DNA from: Bacillus sp. MM2020_4
GTDB taxonomy: Bacteria > Bacillota > Bacilli > Bacillales > Cytobacillaceae
DNA: 52,488 nt
Direction of reading: 5' to 3'
Assembly (NCBI RefSeq): GCF_011250555.1
Contig: NZ_JAANMZ010000032.1
Span: 1-52,488, forward strand
Part shown: piece by piece, positions 40,790-50,071 of the stretch
Numbering within the stretch: position 1 is the stretch's first letter
Layout of the letters: each line of letters begins with the position of its first letter
Made by a program: the position numbers and the translations under genes
The notes under the pieces: model-generated
Seen by the model: the letters and a program-made list of their open reading frames with translations, nothing else
Databases searched by the model: none
What the model was told of the DNA's origin: nothing

Positions 40790-42427
40790 ATGAAAAACTA
40801 TCGAACGCTCCGATTCCTAGATTTATTCCGCAGTCTTTTTGAACGCTTTGGTATCAACTACACTGTCATGCGAAAAATATTAACGGTTAAATTGACGATG
40901 GATGGTCGAAGAACCCCGACTATATTTAACCAACAGGCAAAAAAGAAGAAGAAACCGGAAGAAAACGGTTTTATCAAATCGTTATGGATGTATGTGTTGT
41001 TAAGCCTGATGCTCATTCCTATCATTATCTTTGGCGAAAACTACCTCTATCAAATGAGCCTTTTTTATGGCATCGTCATGTTCTTGGTCATGACATCGAT
41101 GATTTCGGATTTCTCTAATGTCCTTCTGGATGTTCGAGATAAAGCGATTCTGCTGACTAGACCGGTTGATAAAAGGACACTAAATGTAGCAAAAACGATT
41201 CATATTTGTATCTATTTGGCCTTTCTTACCGCAGCACTCACGATGATTCCATTGGCAGTTGGGACATATAGACACGGGATATTATTTCTGTTCTTAGCAA
41301 TATGTGGTCTGATTCTAGTCAATTTATTCATTGTCGTGGTAACGGCGATTATTTATTACTTCATATTGCGGTTTTTTGATGGTGAAAAATTGAAGGATAT
41401 CATCAATTACGTGCAAATTGGCTTATCTATTTCGATAGCGGTTGGATATCAAGTATTGGCAAGAGCCTTTAGCATTGTTGATATGAAAATTACCTTTACA
41501 CCAAGCTGGTGGCAATTCTTCATCCCGCCGATTTGGTTTGGGGCGCCCTTTGAGTTAATTCTCAAGCATCATGTAGACGTCTTTCTTCTGTTTCTTTCGC
41601 TAGTAGCGTTGGTTGTACCAATCTTCGCCATCATCATTTATAGCCGGATGATGCCATCATTTGAAAGAAATCTACAAAAACTTTCAACTAACAGCGGTGG
41701 CAGCAAAAGGAAGGAACGTCGATGGAAAAATAGCCTCGTGAGGGTAATTTGTCAAAATAACGAGGAAAGAACTTTTTTCCGATTTGCCGATCATATGATG
41801 CGAAATGAACGGGAATTTCGCCTAAAGGTTTATCCAGCATTAGGACTATCACTCGTTTTTCCATTTGTCTTTCTATTTAATGAGATCCAAATGAATTCCT
41901 ATGCCCATATGGTTACCACTAAATGGTACTTATCGATTTATTTTAGCTGCATCATGATCCCCAATGCCATTGCCATGCTGAAATACTCAGGGAAATATAA
42001 GGGGGCCTGGATCTACCAAATAGCACCAATCCAGAACTTAGCTCCATTATATAGCTCAATCCTAAAGGTATTTATTGTTAATCTCTTTTTGCCAGTATAT
42101 ATAATCCTAAGCGCCATTTTTATGGTTATCTTCGGGGGAAAAGTAATCGATGATTTATTAGTTGTTCTTGTAACGGCAATATTATTCACGGTTATTTGTT
42201 CAAACTATCTAAAAGGATCATTACCATTTTCTGAGTCATTTGAGGATGCCCTGCAAAACGGGGGACTTAAAGTATTTCTTGCAACCCTATGTATTGTCGC
42301 CTTTACAGGTATCCATTTGGCGGTTACATTTTTTCCTTATGGTGTGCCGATCTATTTGATTGTGCTTATTGCAGTAACCATTCTTTCATGGAAGCTGGCT
42401 TACAGGACGGTATGGGTCATTAAATGA
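40790..42427 (+). CDS. Large ABC exporter permease, 545 aa
   Basis: An integral membrane protein with about 12 hydrophobic segments and two basic cytoplasmic stretches (QQAKKKKKPEE near 48 and SGGSKRKERRWKN near 305). The arrangement suggests two fused six-span halves, each like an ABC-2 permease, so one polypeptide may do the job of a dimer. The region around MVFLVMTSMISDFSNVLLDVRDKAILLTRPVDKRTL recalls permeases of the YthQ/EcsB kind, but I cannot assign the family firmly. AAGGGGT precedes the ATG and a terminator closes the operon. Cargo unknown. Confidence 0.8.
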   Translation: MKNYRTLRFLDLFRSLFERFGINYTVMRKILTVKLTMDGRRTPTIFNQQAKKKKKPEENGFIKSLWMYVLLSLMLIPIIIFGENYLYQMSLFYGIVMFLVMTSMISDFSNVLLDVRDKAILLTRPVDKRTLNVAKTIHICIYLAFLTAALTMIPLAVGTYRHGILFLFLAICGLILVNLFIVVVTAIIYYFILRFFDGEKLKDIINYVQIGLSISIAVGYQVLARAFSIVDMKITFTPSWWQFFIPPIWFGAPFELILKHHVDVFLLFLSLVALVVPIFAIIIYSRMMPSFERNLQKLSTNSGGSKRKERRWKNSLVRVICQNNEERTFFRFADHMMRNEREFRLKVYPALGLSLVFPFVFLFNEIQMNSYAHMVTTKWYLSIYFSCIMIPNAIAMLKYSGKYKGAWIYQIAPIQNLAPLYSSILKVFIVNLFLPVYIILSAIFMVIFGGKVIDDLLVVLVTAILFTVICSNYLKGSLPFSESFEDALQNGGLKVFLATLCIVAFTGIHLAVTFFPYGVPIYLIVLIAVTILSWKLAYRTVWVIK

Positions 42428-42432
42428 ATGAT

Positions 42433-42474
42433 GGCTGTCAGTGGGAGATTGGCTCTTGCTGGCAGCCTTTTTTG
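42433..42474 (+). terminator. Terminator of the large ABC exporter operon
   Basis: GGCTGTCAG and CTGGCAGCC form a 9-bp stem (one wobble) around a 17-nt loop, followed by seven T. Confidence 0.8.
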
Positions 42475-42578
42475 AGGGATATCAAATAATTTATATTTTC
42501 TAAATCTTCATAATAGTTGTCGATATCCCTCTTTTCTTGTTGATATTTCCCCGGTAATTTGTCGATAAAAGAATAGGT

Positions 42579-43373
42579 CTAGTTTCCCTGTTCTTTTTCG
42601 AAGTCGTCCAAATATGGCTTATTTGCATAATAGTACATCATCGCCATAAATACGGAGCCGCCAATTAGATTTCCAATTGTAACGGGGACTAAATTATGGA
42701 TGACACCGCCCCATGAAATAGTTCCAGGGTGGTTTAGGACTAAGGCAATTGCGAATGTGCACATATTAGCAATACTGTGCTCATAGCCGGAAATAAAGAA
42801 ACAAAATACAAATAGCATCATTGCAAACATTTTTGGCCCATCCCCTTTTAAACCCATTGGAAGAAAGAAGGCCATGCAGACAAGCCAATTACAAAGAATG
42901 GCTCTAAAAAATAACTCTGTGGTGGGTACCTGCATTTTCATTTCCACTACGTGAAGTAAGAAACCATTGACAGAGGTTTCAGTATAAAGGCCCGTAGTAA
43001 AAATAATAAAGGCAAATACGGCTGCCCCTAAGATGTTACCTGTGTAACTACACACCCATAGCTTCCAAACGTCTGTCCATGTCATTTTCTTACGAAGAGC
43101 AGCATACGTGTAATAGAACGTATTTCCGGTAAAAAGATCACCGCCTCCGTAAGCAATTAAAATGATCGCCGCCCCGAAGGTGAAAGCGTCCATCGGATAG
43201 GCGAATGGAGAGTGATCAAGGTAAAAGAAATTTCCTGTTTTAAATGCAACAATAACACCAAATCCAATAAACATACTGGCAAGCATTGCCCGTAAGATAT
43301 AACGCAGGATACTTTGTCGAAATATTTTCATCTTTTTTAAAGCAAGTTTTTCCACTTCCCCTAAAGGCTGCAT
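42579..43373 (-). CDS. Formate/nitrite transporter family channel
   Basis: A six-span pentameric channel protein of the FNT family, about 264 aa. Typical features are YGGGDLFTGNTFYYTYAALRKKMTW after the second span and a helical hairpin, and the conserved NWLVCMAFFLP and GYEHSIANM motifs; the latter carries the His that gates and protonates the substrate. Formate, nitrite or hydrosulfide are the known substrates, not distinguishable here. Start: ATG 43373 or the TTG just before it (43379); ATG 43400 has no good site. Divergent from yfkAB, alone in its unit. Confidence 0.85.
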   Translation of the reverse strand: MQPLGEVEKLALKKMKIFRQSILRYILRAMLASMFIGFGVIVAFKTGNFFYLDHSPFAYPMDAFTFGAAIILIAYGGGDLFTGNTFYYTYAALRKKMTWTDVWKLWVCSYTGNILGAAVFAFIIFTTGLYTETSVNGFLLHVVEMKMQVPTTELFFRAILCNWLVCMAFFLPMGLKGDGPKMFAMMLFVFCFFISGYEHSIANMCTFAIALVLNHPGTISWGGVIHNLVPVTIGNLIGGSVFMAMMYYYANKPYLDDFEKEQGN

Positions 43374-43590
43374 TTCCAATTGACATAACCACCATTTCAA
43401 CCAGCATTCGTGTATCCATTTATTTTTTTACAAAAAGTGGTGAGATATGTATGGATGGGGGATTTTCCTTATTAGCAATAAAGGATATTTAGTAAACATT
43501 AACTATTGTAATGGTTGAAATTAGCACATTTGTCCAGGAATCAGCTATAATAAAAAGGTTTTGTTAAGACTGATTTTTAAGGAGTTCAAA

Positions 43591-44709
43591 ATGTTGAAAA
43601 TGAGAAGTATTACACCACAATATGACCCGTGGGAAGCCTATTTAGATATCGAGGAATATGGAAAGCCTATGCTAACCAACATTGAATTCACGACGACAAC
43701 GCTTTGTAATATGCGGTGTGAACATTGTGCGGTAGGGTATACGCTGCAGACAAAGGATCCAGAAGCACTTCCATTAGAATTATTACTTCAAAGACTTGAA
43801 GAAATCCCTGCTCTCCGTTCGTTAAGTATTACAGGCGGGGAGCCAATGTTATCATTATCCTCTGTGAAAAATTATGTCGTTCCGATTTTAAAATATGCCC
43901 ATGACCGTGGGGTTCGGACGCAAATAAACTCCAATTTAACCCTTGATTTAGCTAGGTATGAGGAGATCGTTCCATACTTGGATGTATTACATATCTCTCA
44001 TAACTGGGGAACGGTCGATGATTTTGTTGAGGGTGGATTTGCACGAATGGAGCGTCAGCCGGACTACAGCCAGCGAGAAAAATATTTTACAAGAATGATA
44101 GAAAATAGCCGCGAACTGGTTAAAGCTGGTGTAATGGTATCTGCCGAAACCATGTTAAATAAACGGACTCTACCTCATTTGGGAAAAATCCATAGGCAAA
44201 TCGTGGATGAAATGCTTTGTCAGCGGCATGAGATTCATCCAATGTACCCTAGCGATTTCGCAAGTAATCTAGAAACCTTGTCGTTGGAGGAAATAAGGGG
44301 GGCAATCCACCACTTGCTAGATATACGGGATAAAAAGGTGTGGATGCTGTTTGGGACATTGCCGTTCTATGCTTGCAGTAGTAAACAAGAGGATTTAGAC
44401 CTTTTAAAGAGACTTTATGAAAGCAAGAATGTCACCCTTCGAAATGATCCTGATGGCCGATCCCGGTTAAACATAAATATTTTTAACGGTGACATCATCG
44501 TTACCGATTTTGGTGACACACCACCGTTAGGCAATATCCAAACGACAAATCTTCTGGATGCCTACGATATTTGGCAATCCTCTTCCATAGCAAAAGAATT
44601 AAGCTGCCATTGTCCTGAGGTTTCCTGTCTAGGTCCCAATATTTTAGTGAAAAATAGTTATTACCAGGAATGTGATTTTAGCAAAAGACAAAACCAAATT
44701 CGAAAATAA
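43591..44709 (+). CDS. yfkAB: Radical SAM protein YfkAB
   Basis: A radical SAM enzyme of 372 aa. The iron-sulfur motif is CNMRCEHC (CxxxCxxC) near residues 39-46, followed by the SAM-binding SITGGEPML near 84. The C-terminal half carries further Cys residues (CHCPEVSCLGPN), probably for an auxiliary cluster as in SPASM-like proteins. The whole pattern matches B. subtilis YfkAB, the radical SAM/CxCxxxxC family, whose reaction is not known. AAGGAG precedes ATG 43591; the first ten in-frame codons from 43561 include that site. Monocistronic. Confidence 0.88.
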   Translation: MLKMRSITPQYDPWEAYLDIEEYGKPMLTNIEFTTTTLCNMRCEHCAVGYTLQTKDPEALPLELLLQRLEEIPALRSLSITGGEPMLSLSSVKNYVVPILKYAHDRGVRTQINSNLTLDLARYEEIVPYLDVLHISHNWGTVDDFVEGGFARMERQPDYSQREKYFTRMIENSRELVKAGVMVSAETMLNKRTLPHLGKIHRQIVDEMLCQRHEIHPMYPSDFASNLETLSLEEIRGAIHHLLDIRDKKVWMLFGTLPFYACSSKQEDLDLLKRLYESKNVTLRNDPDGRSRLNINIFNGDIIVTDFGDTPPLGNIQTTNLLDAYDIWQSSSIAKELSCHCPEVSCLGPNILVKNSYYQECDFSKRQNQIRK

Positions 44710-44710
44710 A

Positions 44711-44740
44711 AAGGCAGGATATTCCTGCTTTTTTATTTTT
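44711..44740 (+). terminator. Terminator of yfkAB
   Basis: AGGCAGGA and TCCTGCTT pair around TAT and are followed by a T-rich tract. Confidence 0.8.
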
Positions 44741-44775
44741 ATCCTTTATAATAGATTTATAAAGGGGGTAATGAA

Positions 44776-45693
44776 TTGAGAATATTAGTTGTTGGAGCAG
44801 GTGCAGTTGGGGGTTATTTTGGCGGACGTTTACTAGAAAAGGGTGTTGATGTAACTTTTTTAGTAAGAGAGGGAAGAAGGAACCAGCTTGAGGATACCGG
44901 CCTTGTTATTGAAAGTATCCATGGGAATATAGCACTTAAGCCAAAAACAATTTTAGCTGGGGATGAGGCAGCCCCTTTTGATTTGATCATTCTTTCTACA
45001 AAAGCATATCATTTTGATGGGGCGGTAGAAAGTTTCCGACAGTATGTGAGCAAGGAAACGGTGATCCTGCCTTTGTTAAATGGGATGGTGCATTTTGATA
45101 AGTTGGCTGAGGAATTTGGGGAAGAGCGGGTCATAGGCGGTCTTTGCTTTATCGAAACAACTCTTGATCAGGGTGGAAAGGTCATCCAAACGAGCCCTAA
45201 ACATGATTTAGTCTTTGGAGAACGTAATGGTGAGCGGACAGAACGAATCGTAAAGATTGAAGAGGCATTTAGCGGAACAAAAGTAGGTTATCGTTTAAGC
45301 GAAGCAATTAATCAGGATCTATGGAATAAATATCTGTTTATAGCTACTATGTCCGGAATTACCACATTAATGAGATCACCCATTGGGCCAATTCGTGAGG
45401 ATGAAAGTGGTTATCTGGTAATAGAGAAGCTTTTAGCGGAAATTATTTCTGTGATGAAACGTGTAGGAGCACCGTTTCCCGAAAACATCCAAACGCTCCA
45501 AATGAAGCAAATTGATAGTTTGGCCTATCCGATGAAATCCTCGATGCAGCGGGATATGGAAAAGTTAGCTTTTGTAGAGGCTGACCATTTACACGGCTAT
45601 TTGCTAAAAATTGCCCATAAAGAACAGATTTCTGTCCCTGTATTAGAAGCGGTTTATGCAAATTTAAAAGTTTATGAGAGACAATTGATATAA
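44776..45693 (+). CDS. panE: 2-dehydropantoate 2-reductase
   Basis: A ketopantoate reductase of 305 aa, forming D-pantoate with NADPH for coenzyme A synthesis. The nucleotide motif VVGAGAVGGYFGGRL is at residues 4-18; the conserved LSTKAYH near 76 and LLNGMVHFDKL near 97 follow. The catalytic Lys and Glu are expected in LWNKYLFIATMSGITTL near 183 and SSMQRDME near 257. Start is TTG 44776, after AAAGGGGGT. Bacillus genomes often carry more than one paralogue, so a different 2-keto acid substrate cannot be excluded. Monocistronic. Confidence 0.88.
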   Translation: MRILVVGAGAVGGYFGGRLLEKGVDVTFLVREGRRNQLEDTGLVIESIHGNIALKPKTILAGDEAAPFDLIILSTKAYHFDGAVESFRQYVSKETVILPLLNGMVHFDKLAEEFGEERVIGGLCFIETTLDQGGKVIQTSPKHDLVFGERNGERTERIVKIEEAFSGTKVGYRLSEAINQDLWNKYLFIATMSGITTLMRSPIGPIREDESGYLVIEKLLAEIISVMKRVGAPFPENIQTLQMKQIDSLAYPMKSSMQRDMEKLAFVEADHLHGYLLKIAHKEQISVPVLEAVYANLKVYERQLI

Positions 45694-45696
45694 GAA

Positions 45697-45728
45697 AAAA
45701 ACAGCATCGGAACTTTCCGATGCTGTTA
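45697..45728. terminator. Bidirectional terminator between panE and the MFS gene
   Basis: ACAGCATCGGAA and TTCCGATGCTGT form a 12-bp stem with a very short loop. A-runs on the left provide T-runs for the minus strand. It overlaps the stop codon of the convergent MFS gene. Confidence 0.8.
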
Positions 45729-46940
45729 TGCTGTGTGCTTTATTAACTTTGGATGCCGGTGCATGGAAACAAAAAGGATAATCCCACTAATGATTAAAAG
45801 CGCACTTGTGCTGATAAAGACAGCGGAAAATCCAAACGAACCGGAGATAAATCCCCCCAACATGGGTCCGAAAATATTCCCAAGAAATCGTAGACTCGTA
45901 TTGTAGCCAAGCACCTCGCCTTGCATGGCAATCGGTGCTTCCTGGCGGATATAGGCAATCCGCACGGGGATTATCCCGCCAATCGTGACACCAAGAGTAA
46001 ACCGAATGAGCACTAGCTGCCAAAAATTTGTGACCGCAGCACCCGGCAGATAAAAAATGCCCGCCAAGAAAAGTAGAATGACTAATATCTTTACATAGCC
46101 GACCTTATCAGCAATTTTCCCCCATCTCCGTGACATCATGAGGTTGCCTAGACCTGCCGCAGAAAAAGCAATTCCAGAATAAAAGGCGACATTTACTGGT
46201 CCGTGCAAATCGCTAACAAATAAGGACAAAATTGGTTGAATACTAAAGTGGGCAATTTGCACAAGTGCTGAAATAAGCAGCACGGTTAACAAAACTGGAT
46301 TGCGAGTAATATGTTTCAATACTTCCTTGCTTGAATAATGGGTTTTGGCACCCGTTTTGGCTTCAAGCAGAAATTCTTTAGTGGCGATGACGAGCAGGGC
46401 AGAGATGAATATGGAAATGGAGGTCCACTTAAAGGTAGTGGAGTAGCCAAGGGAATCTGCCAAAATTCCGCCTAACATCGGCCCTAACAACGATCCAGTG
46501 ATACTGCCGGTTTGCAATGTACCAAGAACACGTCCGGCAATCTGTTTCGGTGTTTGCGTTGAAATGAAAGCTTGTGACATTGGGATAAATCCCGAAAAGA
46601 ATCCCATGAAAAATCGCAGTAAAAATAGTTGCCAAACAGAATGGACATAGCCCATTAGAAAAATCGATAACGCCATCCCTAAACCGCAAAAGATCAGAAT
46701 CCTTTTCCTCCCATAACGGTCACCAATTCTCCCCCATATTGGTGAGAAAAGAAAGGCGGAAACAAATGTAATCGCAAACGTTAATCCTGACCAATGCTGG
46801 ACATATTTTTCCGAAAAGTCTCCAAAAGATTCAATGTACAACGAAATGAACGGCATAACCATCGTCATACTTCCTGCAACAAAGAAGTTTGCAAACCACA
46901 TAATCAGTAAGTTTCGTTTTGCGCTTTCCTGCTGATTCAT
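45726..46940 (-). CDS. MFS multidrug-type transporter
   Basis: A 12-span major facilitator transporter of 404 aa. Motif A between spans 2 and 3 reads GRIGDRYGRKRILIF near residue 74; motif C, the antiporter motif, is GSITGSLLGPMLGGILADSLG near 143, and a second A-like motif lies in GKIADKVGYVKILV near 283. Motif C marks drug-proton antiporters of the DHA1 group. Typical substrates are hydrophobic drugs; none can be named. Start is ATG 46940 behind GAAAGGAG. Alone in its unit. Confidence 0.9.
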   Translation of the reverse strand: MNQQESAKRNLLIMWFANFFVAGSMTMVMPFISLYIESFGDFSEKYVQHWSGLTFAITFVSAFLFSPIWGRIGDRYGRKRILIFCGLGMALSIFLMGYVHSVWQLFLLRFFMGFFSGFIPMSQAFISTQTPKQIAGRVLGTLQTGSITGSLLGPMLGGILADSLGYSTTFKWTSISIFISALLVIATKEFLLEAKTGAKTHYSSKEVLKHITRNPVLLTVLLISALVQIAHFSIQPILSLFVSDLHGPVNVAFYSGIAFSAAGLGNLMMSRRWGKIADKVGYVKILVILLFLAGIFYLPGAAVTNFWQLVLIRFTLGVTIGGIIPVRIAYIRQEAPIAMQGEVLGYNTSLRFLGNIFGPMLGGFISGSFGFSAVFISTSALLIISGIILFVSMHRHPKLIKHTA

Positions 46941-47054
46941 CTTTTTAACACTCCTTTCTAAAATATATTTCGGAATGCTAAATATTATCATAACGAAATT
47001 TCAACCAATAATAAAGCAAAATCCTTTTCTTTAAGACGGTGTTTCATTAATCAC

Positions 47055-47141
47055 GTGAATAGTGAGGGAGTTTTAAAAGCTAATGCAGCGGTTGATATTT
47101 CAGGGAAGGCTCCTGTCCGCCAATTAGAAGGGGTAAGTTAA
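47055..47141 (+). pseudogene. Possible C-terminal gene remnant
   Basis: A 28-codon open frame reads VNSEGVLKANAAVDISGKAP and then VRQLEGVS to the stop at 47139, and a terminator follows at once. No ribosome site or start is found, and upstream DNA carries no coding partner. It looks like the tail of a lost gene; I cannot name the family. Confidence 0.35.
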
Positions 47142-47145
47142 AGTA

Positions 47146-47180
47146 AAAAACCGTCTGCGTGTTAAACGTAGACGGTTTAA
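47146..47180. terminator. Terminator downstream of the RpiR gene and the gene remnant
   Basis: AAACCGTCTGCGT pairs with AACGTAGACGGTTT. On the minus strand it is followed by TTTTTT, so it mainly serves the RpiR gene. Confidence 0.8.
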
Positions 47181-47224
47181 TTATGGACCCTAAACGTGCA
47201 CTTCCTATTTCCATCCAGAATAGG

Positions 47225-48070
47225 CTACATTCTCGTATCTGATATAGCTTCTCTTACTTTTTCGAGTGAATGTTTAGCTTTTTCTTTATTGAGCACCATA
47301 ATATTGACATACAATGCGTCGATGAGGCTTAACTGGGCGATCCTGGAAGAGAGTGCTTCAGAACGGTATTCTGTTTCTTCGGAACTTGTAAAGAGTGCAA
47401 CATCCGAATACTGGCAAATAGGCGATTTTGGAAACCCTGTAATCCCAATCGTCTTTGCCCCATTTTTCTTTGCCATTTTTATTATATTTAGGGTATCTTT
47501 ATTTGTCCCGGAATGGGAAATGACTACGGCTACATCTTGGGCGCATAGCTGAGAAGCTGACATGAGTTGAAAATGGGAGTCAATAAACGCAAATGCTTTA
47601 ATTCCTGTCCGTACAAACTTATGAAATGCGTCTATTGCAACAGCATTTGATCCACCAGTTCCATAAAATTCGACCCGGTTCGCTTGCATCAGCAACGAAA
47701 CAGCATTTTTTATGGAGGCTTCATCGAGAATGTGTAAGGTATTTTCTAATGTCCGGATATTTGATTGAAAAATCTTATCAGCGACCGTTTTTTCCGTATC
47801 GTTTTCACCAATTTCTTCATAGATCTGCTGAATGGGCTTCATAATCTCGGAGGCTAGCGCAATTTTCATAGCCTGATATCCCTTGAAGCCGATCCGCTTA
47901 CAAAAGCGAAAAACGGTAGCATCGGCGACGTTCAAGTCCTCTGCTACTTCATTAATAGTATTGTGAATCATTCTTTCAGGATTCTCCAAAATATAGTCGG
48001 CAACTTTTTTTTCCTTTTCACTTAGCCGAGCATAATTGGATCGTATTTTTCCCAAACAGTTCTGCGCCAT
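47225..48070 (-). CDS. MurR/RpiR-family regulator
   Basis: A 281-aa regulator. The N-terminal helix-turn-helix of the RpiR family is visible: KIRSNYARLSEKEKKVADYILENPERMIHNTINEVAEDLNVADATVFRFCKRIGFKGYQAMKIALASE. The C-terminal half is a SIS (sugar isomerase) domain with VEFYGTGGSNAVAID near 132 and VAVVISHSGTNKDTLN near 183, which binds a phosphosugar. Divergent from a 6-phosphogluconate dehydrogenase gene, so it probably senses a hexose or gluconate phosphate. Three A/T-rich direct repeats in the shared region (48127-48203) are its likely operators. Start follows GGATAT, a weak site. Confidence 0.9.
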   Translation of the reverse strand: MAQNCLGKIRSNYARLSEKEKKVADYILENPERMIHNTINEVAEDLNVADATVFRFCKRIGFKGYQAMKIALASEIMKPIQQIYEEIGENDTEKTVADKIFQSNIRTLENTLHILDEASIKNAVSLLMQANRVEFYGTGGSNAVAIDAFHKFVRTGIKAFAFIDSHFQLMSASQLCAQDVAVVISHSGTNKDTLNIIKMAKKNGAKTIGITGFPKSPICQYSDVALFTSSEETEYRSEALSSRIAQLSLIDALYVNIMVLNKEKAKHSLEKVREAISDTRM

Positions 48071-48126
48071 AATGATATCCTCTCACTTTAGTCTTATTAC
48101 TAGTATAGCATGAATGGAGAATAAAA

Positions 48127-48203
48127 AAATATTTTTTCTTAATTATATTTGATTTGTGAAATATTTTTTCTTATAATAAGTGAATGAAGTAAAATATTTT
48201 TCA
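48127..48203 (+). promoter_or_regulatory. gnd promoter with three phased operator repeats
   Basis: -35 TTGATT (48149-48154) and -10 TATAAT (48172-48177) are 17 bp apart. The 15-mer AAATATTTTTTCTTA occurs identically at 48127 and 48159, and a shorter version, AAATATTTTTCA, lies at 48192. The 32- and 33-bp steps equal three helical turns, and one copy fills the promoter spacer. This suits repression by the divergently encoded RpiR protein. Confidence 0.65.
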
Positions 48204-48215
48204 GGGGTGTTATAA

Positions 48216-49112
48216 ATGAACATTGGTTTAATCGGGTTAGGAAAAATGGGCTATAATTTGGCCCTTAATTTAATGGATCATGATCATCATGTGTTAGCAT
48301 TCGATGTAAATAAGGAAGCCGTTAAAAAAATTTGTGAGGAAGGCGTTGTAGGTACCGCGTCGATTACCGAACTTGTTGGAAAGCTTTCAAGTCCGAAAAT
48401 CATCTGGATGATGGTTCCATCCGGTGTTATAACAGAACAAGTAACCGAAGAACTTAAGGGTTTGCTCGTTGCGGGTGATATAGTCATTGATGGAGGTAAT
48501 TCCCATTATAAAGACTCTATTCGGAGAGGAAAGGAGCTTTCTGAAAAGGGAATACATTTCTTTGACGCGGGTACTAGCGGTGGAATGGCAGGTGCTAGAG
48601 AAGGAGCCTGTATGATGATCGGGGGAGATAAGTCCGTTTTCGATTATATCGAGCCAATTTTCCGCGATATTAGTGTCGATAATGGCTACTTATATGCCGG
48701 CCAAAGCGGCAGTGGCCACTTTTTAAAAATGGTTCATAATGGAGTAGAATACGGAATGATGCAGGCCATTGCCGAAGGATTTGAATTATTGGAGAAAAGT
48801 GACTTTGACTATGATTATGAAAAAGTGGCAAAAGTCTGGAATAATGGCTCCGTCATTCGCTCTTGGCTGATGGAATTGACGGAAAACGCCTTTTCGAAAG
48901 ATCCGAAGCTCGAGTCAATTAAAGGGATTATGCATTCGTCCGGTGAAGGGAAATGGACAATTGAAACAGCGCTCGACCTGCAAACCGCGATGCCGGTAAC
49001 AGCCCTTGCCTTAATGATGAGATATCGCTCACTTGAGGAAGATACTTTCACGGGAAAAGTAGTCGCTGCATTAAGAAATGAATTTGGCGGCCATTCCGTA
49101 GAAAATAAATAA
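48216..49112 (+). CDS. gnd: 6-phosphogluconate dehydrogenase (decarboxylating), short NAD-type
   Basis: An oxidative decarboxylase of 298 aa converting 6-phosphogluconate to ribulose 5-phosphate. NAD(P) motif LIGLGKMGYNLALNL lies at residues 4-18. DGGNSHYKDS near 92 and FFDAGTSGGMAGAREG near 112 give the substrate-binding Ser and Asn, and the catalytic Lys sits in HFLKMVHNGVEYGMMQ near 171. The C-terminal helical domain is short, as in the 300-aa NAD-preferring type (YqeC-like in B. subtilis). AGGGGTG precedes the ATG. The divergent RpiR regulator probably controls it. Monocistronic. Confidence 0.92.
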   Translation: MNIGLIGLGKMGYNLALNLMDHDHHVLAFDVNKEAVKKICEEGVVGTASITELVGKLSSPKIIWMMVPSGVITEQVTEELKGLLVAGDIVIDGGNSHYKDSIRRGKELSEKGIHFFDAGTSGGMAGAREGACMMIGGDKSVFDYIEPIFRDISVDNGYLYAGQSGSGHFLKMVHNGVEYGMMQAIAEGFELLEKSDFDYDYEKVAKVWNNGSVIRSWLMELTENAFSKDPKLESIKGIMHSSGEGKWTIETALDLQTAMPVTALALMMRYRSLEEDTFTGKVVAALRNEFGGHSVENK

Positions 49113-49125
49113 ACGCATGAAAGAC

Positions 49126-49158
49126 AAGCATCCGGTCTTATGGTCGGATGTTTTTTTG
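49126..49158 (+). terminator. Terminator of the gnd gene
   Basis: CATCCG and CGGATG pair around a 10-nt loop and are followed by seven T. Confidence 0.8.
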
Positions 49159-49288
49159 AGTTAACACAATCCCCGAAAATGGTTGATGTACCTTATTCAT
49201 CTTGAATGTGAGTACATTAATAATTGCTTCACGGGCTTGTTTTGATTTAAACTAAGTAACAAATGTAAAAACATGTGGAGAAAAATAG

Positions 49289-50053
49289 ATGACAAAACAA
49301 GTTGAAACAACAACATCCGAAGTGATTGAGGTTTGCTTACTTGCGGGTAAAATTATGCTTCAAAGCGGCGGGGAAACATACCGTGTGGAAGATACGATGA
49401 TGCGGATTGCGGCTGCCTTCGGTATTGAAAATACCCATAGCTATGTCACTCCAACAGGGATCATCTTTTCGGCAGAAAGTACAGGGCCAACCAGGACCAA
49501 GCTTATTCGAATTTCAGAACGTTCCACAGACCTGAAAAAGGTGGCTATGGTAAATAGTATCTCTAGGAGTATAAGTGGTGGCGAAGTTACTCTGAAAGAG
49601 GCATGGCAACAGTTAAAGGAAATTGATTCATTAGTTGTTACTTTTCCCTTAAAAATTCAAGTGGCCGCTGCCTCATTAGCAAGCGGCTGTTTCATGATTA
49701 TGTTTAAGGGTGGCTGGAATGATTTTATTCCGGCAATGATTGCGGGTGGAGCGGGATTTTATAGCTTTGTCCATTTCCATCGCTTTGTCCCGATTAAGTT
49801 TTTCTCGGAATTTTTAGCATCCTTTGTCATTGGCTTAGTTTCCTTTTTATTTGTATGGACGGGGATCGGTCAGCAGTTGGATAAAATAATTATCGGTTCT
49901 GTTATGACCCTTGTACCGGGACTTTTGGTGACAAATGCGATCAGAGATTTAATGGCGGGGCATTTGGTTTCAGGTTTATCTAAGGGTGCGGAGGCATTTT
50001 TGACGGCCTTCGCTATTGGGACGGGAATTGCAGTCGTATTATCATTTTTATAA
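49289..50053 (+). CDS. Threonine/serine exporter family protein, large subunit
   Basis: The N-terminal half of a split ThrE-type amino-acid exporter, 254 aa. A cytoplasmic hydrophilic part (1-115) carries VCLLAGKIMLQSGGETYRVEDTMMRIAAAFG and the SYVTPTGIIFS motif of the family. Five hydrophobic spans follow, including the conserved LVPGLLVTNAIRDLMAGHLVSG near 210. The partner gene follows by 18 bp and supplies the second membrane half; in Corynebacterium both are fused as ThrE. Amino-acid substrate is inferred from the family only. A weak ribosome site (GTGGAG) precedes the ATG. Confidence 0.9.
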   Translation: MTKQVETTTSEVIEVCLLAGKIMLQSGGETYRVEDTMMRIAAAFGIENTHSYVTPTGIIFSAESTGPTRTKLIRISERSTDLKKVAMVNSISRSISGGEVTLKEAWQQLKEIDSLVVTFPLKIQVAAASLASGCFMIMFKGGWNDFIPAMIAGGAGFYSFVHFHRFVPIKFFSEFLASFVIGLVSFLFVWTGIGQQLDKIIIGSVMTLVPGLLVTNAIRDLMAGHLVSGLSKGAEAFLTAFAIGTGIAVVLSFL

Positions 50054-50071
50054 AGGCAGGGTGGATGTAAG

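Noticed and set aside
47196..47552. A 118-codon plus-strand frame opposite the RpiR gene
   Set aside because: It is the antisense shadow of a clear RpiR protein and has no ribosome site.
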